From Gallionellaceae bacterium CG11_big_fil_rev_8_21_14_0_20_60_62 (GTDB taxonomy: Bacteria > Pseudomonadota > Gammaproteobacteria > Burkholderiales > Gallionellaceae), in the NCBI GenBank assembly GCA_002787455.1, contig PCWU01000017.1:1-5021 (forward strand): a stretch of 5,021 nucleotides of DNA. The letters run 5' to 3'. The translations under genes were made by a program, and so were the position numbers. Positions within the stretch are counted from its first letter, which is position 1. Every line of letters begins with the position of its first letter. This document shows positions 1-5,021 of the stretch, one piece after another. The notes under the pieces were generated by a model. It did not search any database. It saw nothing but the letters and a program-made list of their open reading frames with translations, and had not been told where the DNA came from.

Positions 1-1
1 C

Positions 2-424
2 GAAGATATGAAAACCGCGATGCGCGCCAGGGAAACGGCGCGCCTCGGGGCGATTCGTCTGTTGCTGGCCGCGCTGAAGCAGCGCGAAGTCGATGAGCGC
101 ATCGAGCTGACCGATGCCGACGTGCTGGCGATCATCGATAAAATGCTCAAGCAGCGCCGCGACTCGATCAGCCAGTACAAGGCGGCGAATCGCCAGGATC
201 TGGTGGACGTTGAAGAGTTTGAAGTATCCGTATTGCAGACTTACATGCCGCAGCAAATGAACGAAGCCGAGATTGCCGCTGCCGTGGATCAGGCCATCTC
301 CGCTTCCGGCGCTGCAGGCGTTAAGGACATGGGCAAAGTGATGGCTATCCTCAAGCCGCAACTGGCCGGGCGTGCCGATCTGGGCAAAGTGTCCGGTCTG
401 GTCAAGTCACAGTTATCGAATTGA
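2..424 (+). CDS. yqeY: GatB/YqeY domain protein, 5'-truncated by window edge
   Basis: This is a small protein of the GatB/YqeY family, which resembles the C-terminal tail domain of the GatB subunit of the Asp/Glu-tRNA amidotransferase; the role of the stand-alone protein is not settled. The reading frame is already open at the left edge, and the codons before the first visible ATG (position 8) read Glu-Asp. Family members usually start around ten residues earlier with a sequence like MSLKxxIxED, so the true start most likely lies outside the window. The visible part is about 140 residues against a usual length near 148. Family signatures are visible: the MKTAMRA stretch followed by RLGAIRLLLAALKQREVDER, the QYKAANRQDLVDVEEFE helix, LQTYMPQQM, and the closing KDMGKVMAILKPQLAGRAD(L)GKVSGLVK motif. 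It ends 58 bp before dnaG on the same strand, so cotranscription is likely. Identity is confident; the start is inferred. Confidence 0.9.
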   Translation, partial: EDMKTAMRARETARLGAIRLLLAALKQREVDERIELTDADVLAIIDKMLKQRRDSISQYKAANRQDLVDVEEFEVSVLQTYMPQQMNEAEIAAAVDQAISASGAAGVKDMGKVMAILKPQLAGRADLGKVSGLVKSQLSN

Positions 425-431
425 TCCCGTC

Positions 432-451
432 ATTCCGGCGCATGCCGGAAT
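432..451. repeat. Perfect 8-bp inverted repeat in yqeY-dnaG gap
   Basis: ATTCCGGC at 432-439 pairs perfectly with GCCGGAAT at 444-451 around a GCAT loop. No T-run follows, so it does not look like an intrinsic terminator. The surrounding string, GTCATTCCGG...CCGGAATTCAG, resembles the widespread REP-like palindromes of the form GTCATTCC...GGAATCCAG found between genes in many proteobacteria. Its place between two cotranscribed genes would also allow a role in mRNA processing or stability. The hairpin is seen directly; the repeat-family assignment is an inference from one copy. Confidence 0.55.
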
Positions 452-472
452 TCAGTAGTGCTTTGGCAGAGC

Positions 473-477
473 GAGGG
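473..477 (+). promoter_or_regulatory. Ribosome binding site of dnaG
   Basis: GAGGG lies 5 nt before the GTG at 483. It supports the GTG start: there is no in-frame ATG near the N-terminus, and the residues right after the GTG (IPKSFIQDLL) match the conserved primase N-terminus. Confidence 0.7.
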
Positions 478-482
478 CCGGC

Positions 483-2219
483 GTGATTCCAAAAAGTTTC
501 ATTCAGGATCTGCTCAACCGCCTTGACATCGTGGACGTGATCGAGCGCTACGTCCCGCTCAAGAAGGCAGGCGCCAACTACGTCGCCTGCTGTCCGTTCC
601 ACAACGAAAAATCCCCGTCTTTCACCGTCAGCCAGTCCAAACAGTTCTATCATTGCTTCGGTTGCGGCGCGCACGGCACAGCCATCGGCTTCATCATGGA
701 GCATGCCGGCATGGGTTTCGTCGAGGCGGTGGAGGAGCTGGCGCGCGGCGTCGGACTGACCGTGCCGCACGAGCAGTCGTCCAGCCCGCAACACAAGGTT
801 GCGCCCGACCTGTACGAACTGATGCAGAGCGCCACCCGCTACTACCGCGAACAACTCAAAAAAACCCCGCGTGCCATCGAGTATTTGAAAGGACGCGGCT
901 TGAGCGGCGAGGTCGCCGCCCGTTTCGGCATCGGCTACGCGCCGGATGATTGGCAGAATCTGAAAAGCGCGGTGCCGAATTATCAGGATGCCAGCCTGGT
1001 CGAGACCGGGCTGGTGATCGAGGGCGAAGGCAAGCGCTACGACCGTTTCCGCGACCGCATCATGTTCCCCATCATCAACGTGCGCGGCCAGGTCATTGGC
1101 TTTGGCGGGCGCGTGCTGGATAAGGGGGAACCCAAGTATCTGAATTCGCCGGAAACCACGCTGTTCGAGAAAGGCCATGAACTGTATGGCCTGTTCCAGG
1201 CGCAGAAGGCGATCCGCGCGCAGCAGCGCGTGATCGTGGTCGAGGGTTACATGGACGTGGTGGCGCTGGCGCAGCACGGCGTGGACTATGCCGTCGCCAC
1301 GCTGGGCACGGCGACCACGCCATATCACGTGCAAAAGCTGCTGCGTTTGTGCGAACAGGTGGTGTTCTGCTTTGACGGCGACAAGGCGGGGCAAAAAGCC
1401 GCCTGGCGCGCGCTGGAAAACGCGCTGCCGCAATTGCAGGACGGCAAGCGCATCGGCTTTTTGTTCCTGCCGGAAGAACACGATCCCGACACCTACATCC
1501 GCGAATTCGGCAGCGAGGCATTCGAGCACGAAGTGGAGAACTCCCTGCCGCTCTCCGGCTACCTGCTGCGCGAACTGACGGCGCAAGTGGATTTGAAGAC
1601 GCAAGAGGGGCGCAGCGCCTTATTGAAGCACGCGCAGCCTTTGCTGACCGCCATCGCCGCGCCGACCACCGCGCTTCTGCTGCGCAAGGAAGTGGCGGCA
1701 CTGGCGGGGGTGGAGCAGGCCGAGCTGGAGGCGTTGTGGTCGATCAAGCCGGTGGTCGCGCGGCGGTCTGCGCCGCAAAGAGCGCGCCGTGCCAATCCTT
1801 CGGCGTTGCGCGCGTTATTGCGCTGTCTGGTCATGCAACCGGAACTGGCGCAACAACTGCCGCCCGACTGGAAAGGCGATGGTGCCGAGGGCGCGGCCAT
1901 CATGGCACTGGCGGACTGGTTGAACGAGTCGGCGGACGAGACCAGCAGCGCGGCATTGATCCAGCATTTTCGGGGCACGCAGCATGCGCCTCTGCTTGAA
2001 GCGGGGCAGGCGGAAATCCTGCATCTGGGCGAGGACTTCAATGTGGGAACCGAGTTTGCCGATATTCTGCAAAATCTGCGGCGCGAAGCGATTGAGAGCG
2101 AATTGTCCGAGCTGCAGGCAAAAGGTCTGGACGGAATGAGCGCGCCGGAACGCGCGCGCTACGAGGTCTTGAGTGCGCAGTTCAGGATGCTCAAGGCGGT
2201 GCGTGCCGCGTCCGCCTGA
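483..2219 (+). CDS. dnaG: DNA primase DnaG
   Basis: This primase makes the short RNA primers for leading-strand initiation and for Okazaki fragments, working with the replicative helicase DnaB at the fork. It is a complete 578-residue protein; E. coli DnaG has 581. Domains in order: an N-terminal CHC2 zinc-binding domain (about residues 1-100) with ligands Cys37, His40, Cys58 and Cys61 in CPFHNEKSPSF and FYHCFGCGAHG; the RNA polymerase core (about 110-365) with the basic RFRDRIMFPI and GFGGRVL motifs (188-212); and the TOPRIM fold with VVEGYMDVV (catalytic Glu254), FCFDGDKAG (Asp298, Asp300) and HDPDTYIREFG (Asp334, Asp336). The C-terminal region (about 440-578) is the variable helicase-interaction domain and is helical in character. 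All expected catalytic acids and zinc ligands are present. Translation starts at GTG with GAGGG upstream. It follows yqeY by 58 bp and precedes rpoD by 248 bp, the classical macromolecular-synthesis arrangement. Confidence 0.98.
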   Translation: MIPKSFIQDLLNRLDIVDVIERYVPLKKAGANYVACCPFHNEKSPSFTVSQSKQFYHCFGCGAHGTAIGFIMEHAGMGFVEAVEELARGVGLTVPHEQSSSPQHKVAPDLYELMQSATRYYREQLKKTPRAIEYLKGRGLSGEVAARFGIGYAPDDWQNLKSAVPNYQDASLVETGLVIEGEGKRYDRFRDRIMFPIINVRGQVIGFGGRVLDKGEPKYLNSPETTLFEKGHELYGLFQAQKAIRAQQRVIVVEGYMDVVALAQHGVDYAVATLGTATTPYHVQKLLRLCEQVVFCFDGDKAGQKAAWRALENALPQLQDGKRIGFLFLPEEHDPDTYIREFGSEAFEHEVENSLPLSGYLLRELTAQVDLKTQEGRSALLKHAQPLLTAIAAPTTALLLRKEVAALAGVEQAELEALWSIKPVVARRSAPQRARRANPSALRALLRCLVMQPELAQQLPPDWKGDGAEGAAIMALADWLNESADETSSAALIQHFRGTQHAPLLEAGQAEILHLGEDFNVGTEFADILQNLRREAIESELSELQAKGLDGMSAPERARYEVLSAQFRMLKAVRAASA

Positions 2220-2275
2220 CGGGCATGGCGAGAGGCCGCCCTTGATGATGAAACTCTCCATCCATATTCCCTTCG

Positions 2276-2305
2276 CCCCGTTCCTCCTCTCCCGGAGGGC
2301 CGGGG
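2276..2305. repeat. GC-rich imperfect inverted repeat downstream of dnaG
   Basis: CCCCG at 2276-2280 can pair with CGGGG at 2301-2305, enclosing an inner CCTC (2286-2289)/GAGG (2295-2298) stem with loop TCCCG. No T-run follows. The core CTCTCCCGGAGGG followed by a G-rich stretch looks like a degraded copy of the CTCTCCC...GGGAGAGGG dispersed repeats seen in beta- and gammaproteobacteria. It may instead be a structured dnaG 3' end. The pairing is visible; its role is unknown. Confidence 0.3.
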
Positions 2306-2381
2306 GTGCGGCACACTCTCGCTGCGCGGTTTGCATTACGCCAAAGCGATTCCCGCACCCTGTTCAGCACGACCTAAGCTC

Positions 2382-2410
2382 CGGAAATGTTTTGGGAATT
2401 CGGGTATAAT
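2382..2410 (+). promoter_or_regulatory. Sigma-70 promoter for rpoD
   Basis: A perfect TATAAT -10 box lies at 2405-2410. With a 17-bp spacer the -35 position (2382-2387) reads CGGAAA, matching only three of six bases of TTGACA, and there is no TG extension before the -10. Transcription should start near 2416-2418, giving a leader of about 50 nt. The position, just before rpoD in the longest gap between protein genes, makes rpoD the obvious target, so rpoD probably has its own promoter besides read-through from dnaG. The -10 match is seen; promoter activity is inferred. Confidence 0.65.
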
Positions 2411-2422
2411 GCGCGCCCTTTC

Positions 2423-2437
2423 GGCGGCATGACCGCC
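2423..2437 (+). promoter_or_regulatory. Small hairpin in rpoD 5' leader
   Basis: GGCGG (2423-2427) pairs with CCGCC (2433-2437) around a CATGA loop, just after the predicted transcript start. The loop contains an ATG that opens a five-codon frame (Met-Thr-Ala-Asn-Asp-stop, 2429-2446) ahead of rpoD. A 5'-end hairpin could protect the mRNA. The stem is short, so a regulatory role is uncertain. Confidence 0.35.
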
Positions 2438-2456
2438 AACGATTAACTTGTTTTTT

Positions 2457-2460
2457 GGGA
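2457..2460 (+). promoter_or_regulatory. Ribosome binding site of rpoD
   Basis: GGGA following a run of six T lies 7 nt before the ATG at 2468. It supports that start over the internal ATG at codon 29, and so supports the Lys/Ala-rich N-terminal extension being translated. Confidence 0.55.
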
Positions 2461-2467
2461 ATCGAGC

Positions 2468-4486
2468 ATGGCGACTCAGCAAAAGAAAACCTCCTCTCCG
2501 GCCACCACTCGCGCCAGCAAAACCAAGCCGGCCGCCACGGGAGCCAAGGAAATGCTTGCCCAGAAGAAGGCGGGCGAGGCAGCCGCAGCGAAGGCGGTGG
2601 ATAACGCGCAGGATGTGGAAGAGCGCCGCACCCGCCTGAAAGCGCTGATCGTGCTGGGCAAGGAGCGCGGTTATCTGACCTTTGCCGAGATTAACGACCA
2701 CTTGCCGGATGTGCTCGAAGTCGAACAAGTCGAAAGCGTGGTCAGCATGATCAACGACATGGGCATATCTGTGTGTGATGTCGCGCCCGATGCGGAAACC
2801 ATGGTGATGAGCGATGCGCCGGCACCGGTCGCCGACGAGGATGCCGCCGCCGAGGCGGAAGCGGCGATCTCAACCGTTGATTCCGAATTTGGCCGCACCA
2901 CCGACCCGGTGCGCATGTACATGCGCGAGATGGGCGTGGTTAATCTGCTGACGCGGCAGGATGAGATCGAGATCGCCAAGCGCATCGAAGAGGGCCTGAA
3001 GCACATGATTCAGGCGATCTCCGCCTGCCCCGCAACGATTGCCGAAATTCTCGTGCTGGCGGAAAAGATCACCAAGGATGAAATGCGCGTTGATGAGCTG
3101 ATTGACGGGTTTGTCGATGGCAAAGAAGAGGCGCAAATCGGCGGCAACGACGAAGAAGAGACCGAATCCGACGACGAGAATACGGAAGAATCGGAAAATG
3201 AGGATGAAGAAGAGCAGGACGAAGAAGCCGCGGCCGCGGCTGCGGCTGCGGTCGCGGCCGCCAATCTGGCGCAACTGAAGGAAGACGCGCTCGCCCGCTT
3301 TTCGCTGATCAGCGACCTGTTCGGCAAAATGGGCAAGGCGTACGAAAAATACGGCTACCGCAGCAAGCAATACGATAAATTGCAACAGCAGATTTCGGAT
3401 GAACTGATGCAGTTTCGTTTTTCCGCCAAACAGGTTGATGCACTGTGCAACACCATGCGTCATCTGGTGGAGGAAGTGCGCGCCAGTGAACGTACGATTC
3501 AGGATCTGTGTGTGAACAGGGCGCATATGCCGCGCCTGCATTTCATCAAGAGTTTTCCTTCCAACGAGATCAACACGGAGTGGGTCAAACGCGAGATCGA
3601 CGGCAAAAAAGCCTATAGCGAAACGCTGGCGCGGCACGAGGCGGCGATTCTCGACCAGCAGCAGCGCATGATCGCTTTGCAACAGCGGGTCGGGATTCCG
3701 ATTCTTGACCTGAAGGAAATCAACCGCCAGATGACCAACGGCGAAGCCAAGGCGCGCCGTGCCAAGCGTGACATGATCGAGGCCAATCTGCGGCTGGTCA
3801 TTTCGATTGCAAAAAAATATACCAACCGCGGTCTGCAATTCCTCGACCTGATCCAGGAAGGCAACATCGGCCTGATGAAAGCGGTGGACAAGTTCGAATA
3901 CCGGCGCGGCTACAAGTTTTCGACCTACGCCACATGGTGGATCCGCCAGGCCATCACCCGCTCCATCGCCGACCAGGCGCGCACCATCCGCATCCCGGTG
4001 CATATGATAGAGACGATCAACAAGATGAACCGCATCTCGCGCCAGATCATGCAGGAAACCGGGGAAGAGCCGGATGCCGCCACCCTGGCGGAAAAGATGG
4101 AGATGCCAGAAGACAAGATTCGCAAGATACTGAAGATTGCCAAGGAGCCGATCTCCATGGAAACTCCGGTGGGCGACGATGATGACTCGCACCTGGGCGA
4201 CTTTATCGAAGATGGCAATTCGCTGGCGCCGATCGACGCGGCGGTGTTCGACAGCCTGCGCAACGTGACCAAGGACATCCTCGACAGCCTCACCCCGCGC
4301 GAGGCGAAGGTGTTGCGCATGCGCTTCGGCATCGAGATGAACACGGACCACACGCTGGAAGAAGTCGGCAAACAATTTGATGTCACGCGCGAGCGCATTC
4401 GCCAAATCGAAGCCAAAGCACTGCGCAAGTTGCGCCATCCGTCGCGCTCGGAAAAACTCAAGAGCTTCCTCGACGGCGAAAGCTGA
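2468..4486 (+). CDS. rpoD: RNA polymerase primary sigma factor RpoD (sigma-70)
   Basis: This housekeeping sigma factor directs core RNA polymerase to -35/-10 promoters. It is complete at 672 residues; E. coli RpoD has 613. The conserved C-terminal part aligns with E. coli at a constant offset of about 57, so all extra length lies before region 2. Order: a Lys/Ala-rich N-terminal extension (1-50); region 1.1 (about 52-112); region 1.2 with DPVRMYMREMG (146-156); a long non-conserved region (about 180-428) with an acidic run (228-253) and a polyalanine run (254-265); region 2 (about 429-519); region 3 (about 520-600); region 4 (about 603-668). Promoter-reading residues are intact: Trp490, Trp491, Gln494 and Thr497 for the -10 element, and Arg641, Glu642 and Arg645 in the helix-turn-helix VTRERIRQIEAKALRKLRHP for the -35 element. 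All hallmarks of a group 1 sigma are present. It has its own likely promoter, and no intrinsic terminator is visible before the downstream tRNA. Confidence 0.98.
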   Translation: MATQQKKTSSPATTRASKTKPAATGAKEMLAQKKAGEAAAAKAVDNAQDVEERRTRLKALIVLGKERGYLTFAEINDHLPDVLEVEQVESVVSMINDMGISVCDVAPDAETMVMSDAPAPVADEDAAAEAEAAISTVDSEFGRTTDPVRMYMREMGVVNLLTRQDEIEIAKRIEEGLKHMIQAISACPATIAEILVLAEKITKDEMRVDELIDGFVDGKEEAQIGGNDEEETESDDENTEESENEDEEEQDEEAAAAAAAAVAAANLAQLKEDALARFSLISDLFGKMGKAYEKYGYRSKQYDKLQQQISDELMQFRFSAKQVDALCNTMRHLVEEVRASERTIQDLCVNRAHMPRLHFIKSFPSNEINTEWVKREIDGKKAYSETLARHEAAILDQQQRMIALQQRVGIPILDLKEINRQMTNGEAKARRAKRDMIEANLRLVISIAKKYTNRGLQFLDLIQEGNIGLMKAVDKFEYRRGYKFSTYATWWIRQAITRSIADQARTIRIPVHMIETINKMNRISRQIMQETGEEPDAATLAEKMEMPEDKIRKILKIAKEPISMETPVGDDDDSHLGDFIEDGNSLAPIDAAVFDSLRNVTKDILDSLTPREAKVLRMRFGIEMNTDHTLEEVGKQFDVTRERIRQIEAKALRKLRHPSRSEKLKSFLDGES

Positions 4487-4690
4487 AAGCTTGTGAAGAA
4501 ATTGTCGCGAGCAGCCCGAGAGCAAGGCGGACGGAGCGCAGCGACGAGAAAACGAGCGACGCGAGTTTCGGCAAAGACTAACCTTTAGGTTATGTCGCCG
4601 CCACATCCCAATGAGACAGGCGAGGAGCGAGCACCGCCCAACGCAGCCATCTGGACACGCAGTAGATTTATTACAAGCTTTGAGTTCTTC
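4487..4690. other. rpoD-tRNA spacer without a recognisable gene
   Basis: This 204-bp stretch has no supportable coding region. Its first part is purine-rich on the + strand with reiterated GCGACG/CGAG words (about 4540-4566). It holds a hairpin at 4576-4596: GACTAACC, loop TTTA, then GGTTA and GTC separated by one bulged T. No T-run follows the hairpin. The outermost AAAGCTTGT (4486-4494) and ACAAGCTTT (4673-4681) form a 9-bp inverted repeat around HindIII-type palindromes, which may be chance. I see no convincing promoter for the tRNA; TGGACA at 4652-4657 resembles a -35 box, but no -10 sits at the right spacing. The simplest reading is a transcribed spacer linking rpoD to the tRNA. Confidence 0.5.
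4576..4596 (+). other. Hairpin downstream of rpoD
   Basis: TAACC (4579-4583) pairs with GGTTA (4588-4592) around TTTA, and GAC (4576-4578) pairs with GTC (4594-4596) past a bulged T at 4593. It is the only clear stem between rpoD and the tRNA. Lacking a following T-run, it is more likely an RNA processing or 3'-end stabilising element than an intrinsic terminator. The function is inferred. Confidence 0.35.
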
Positions 4691-4767
4691 GGGCCCTTAG
4701 CTCAGCTGGTTAGAGCAGAGGACTCATAATCCTTTGGTCCACGGTTCAAGTCCGTGAGGGCCCACCA
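4691..4767 (+). tRNA. tRNA-Ile2 (CAU anticodon, lysidine type)
   Basis: A full 77-nt cloverleaf is visible with encoded CCA. The acceptor stem GGGCCCT pairs perfectly with AGGGCCC (4757-4763) and the discriminator is A4764. The D arm is GCTC/GAGC, the anticodon stem GAGGA/TCCTT encloses loop CTCATAA with anticodon CAT at 4725-4727, and the T stem CACGG/CCGTG encloses TTCAAGT. A CAU anticodon could mean Met, initiator Met or Ile2. The body closely resembles E. coli tRNA-Ile2: TTAGCTCAG after the acceptor, the TTGGTC variable region, C4-G69 and C5-G68 pairs, and a G27-U43 wobble, features known to distinguish Ile2 from Met for the lysidine synthetase TilS. It lacks the initiator-type unpaired first base and the three G-C pairs of the initiator anticodon stem. 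After C34 is modified to lysidine it would read AUA as Ile. It lies 204 bp after rpoD on the same strand. Confidence 0.9.
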
Positions 4768-4804
4768 AAAAACTAGACCTGCTTCGCGGCAGGTCTTTTT
4801 TTTT
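4767..4804. terminator. Bidirectional rho-independent terminator
   Basis: AGACCTGC (4775-4782) pairs perfectly with GCAGGTCT (4789-4796) around TTCGCG, and T4796-T4804 gives a nine-T run, a strong intrinsic terminator for the tRNA and anything read through from rpoD. On the - strand the same hairpin is followed, after two bases, by six T (complement of A4767-A4772), so it can also end the convergent ubiX transcript. The first A of that run is the terminal A of the tRNA CCA. Confidence 0.9.
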
Positions 4805-4819
4805 GGCCATCGAGCGCAA

Positions 4820-5021
4820 TTAGTTTCCCCAGGGTTGCATCAGGGTCTGCGGCACGCCGAGGTGGTCGAGGATTCTCGCGGCAACGAAGTCCACCATGTC
4901 CTGCACAGTTTGCGGATGATGGTAGAAACCGGGATTGGGCGGCATGATGACGGCGCCGGCGCGGGCGAGTTTGAGCATGTTCTCCAGGTGGATGGCGGAG
5001 AAGGGCATCTCGCGCGGGGCG
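4820..5021 (-). CDS. ubiX: Flavin prenyltransferase UbiX, C-terminal fragment (start outside window)
   Basis: UbiX joins a dimethylallyl group to FMN, giving the prenyl-FMN cofactor used by UbiD-type decarboxylases, including the one in ubiquinone synthesis. Only about 66 C-terminal residues of a protein usually near 190-200 are present. The frame is open to the right edge, and the residues before the first visible Met (Ala-Pro-Arg-Glu) match the conserved PRE motif followed by PFSAIHLENML, so the Met at 5006-5008 is internal and not the start. The motif AGAVIMPPNPGFYHHP contains the conserved Tyr of the substrate-phosphate site, followed by the helix TVQDMVDFVAARILDHLGV typical of the family C-terminus. 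The stop TAA is at 4820-4822. It converges on the rpoD-tRNA unit and shares the two-way terminator 15 bp beyond its stop. Related Pad1/UbiX paralogues acting with other UbiD enzymes cannot be excluded from this fragment. Confidence 0.9.
   Translation of the reverse strand, partial: APREMPFSAIHLENMLKLARAGAVIMPPNPGFYHHPQTVQDMVDFVAARILDHLGVPQTLMQPWGN

Noticed and set aside
402..1604. Long minus-strand open frame (400 codons) opposite dnaG
   Set aside because: It lies wholly opposite conserved coding sequence, runs into yqeY, resembles no family I recognise, and is explained by the GC-biased codons of the real gene.
2241..2265. Possible heat-shock (sigma-32) promoter, CTTGAT followed by CCATCCAT
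   Set aside because: E. coli rpoD has a heat-shock promoter, which prompted the check, but here the -10 match is poor and the spacing too short.
2429..2446. Five-codon leader peptide before rpoD as a gene
   Set aside because: It has no ribosome binding site of its own and lies in a hairpin loop; mentioned only as a point to compare between relatives.
2870..4606. Very long minus-strand open frame (578 codons) opposite rpoD
   Set aside because: It is a mirror of RpoD coding sequence, has a composition rich in His, Arg, Leu and Phe typical of antisense frames, and shows no domain or convincing ribosome binding site.
4592..4729. 45-codon frame on the + strand running into the tRNA, ending in GPLAQLVRAEDS
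   Set aside because: The C-terminal residues are simply the translated tRNA-Ile2 sequence; this is a familiar kind of spurious gene call, and no proper ribosome binding site precedes it.
4691..4767. tRNA as an integration (att) site for a mobile element
   Set aside because: No repeat of the tRNA 3' end and no integrase or phage gene is visible; the next gene is a core ubiX.

Overview
The window is a section of a bacterial macromolecular-synthesis locus. It runs on the + strand from the 3' part of a GatB/YqeY-family gene, through dnaG (DNA primase) and rpoD (housekeeping sigma-70), to a CAU-anticodon tRNA and a terminator. The 3' end of ubiX (flavin prenyltransferase) converges from the - strand at the right edge. 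The protein sequences, the moderately high GC content, the Lys/Ala-rich N-terminal extension on RpoD and the yqeY-dnaG-rpoD order suggest a betaproteobacterium. A Nitrosomonadales/Gallionella-like lineage is my best guess; the class is fairly secure, anything finer is not.

Region by region: 2-424 is yqeY, cut at its 5' end by the window edge. 425-482 is a 58-bp gap holding a perfect 8-bp palindromic hairpin and the dnaG ribosome binding site. 483-2219 is a complete dnaG starting at GTG. 2220-2467 is a 248-bp gap with a GC-rich foldable stretch, a promoter with a perfect TATAAT box and a short leader with a small hairpin. 2468-4486 is a complete rpoD with an unusual acidic plus polyalanine tract between regions 1.2 and 2.1. 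4487-4690 is a 204-bp spacer with no gene I can support. 4691-4767 is a tRNA whose body matches the lysidine-type tRNA-Ile2 rather than elongator Met. 4767-4804 is a terminator with A- and T-runs on opposite sides, placed to end transcription from both directions. 4820-5021 is the C-terminal third of ubiX.

The genes are mostly core information-processing functions: primase starts Okazaki fragments, sigma-70 directs bulk transcription, and tRNA-Ile2 reads AUA codons. Such genes are classically grouped as rpsU-dnaG-rpoD in proteobacteria; rpsU would be expected just left of the window. UbiX makes the prenylated FMN used by UbiD decarboxylases, for example in ubiquinone synthesis, and belongs to a separate transcription unit.

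I found no undescribed system here. The points that merit a look are modest: the low-complexity tract in RpoD, the palindrome between yqeY and dnaG, the rpoD-tRNA spacer without a terminator, and the two-way terminator abutting the tRNA.
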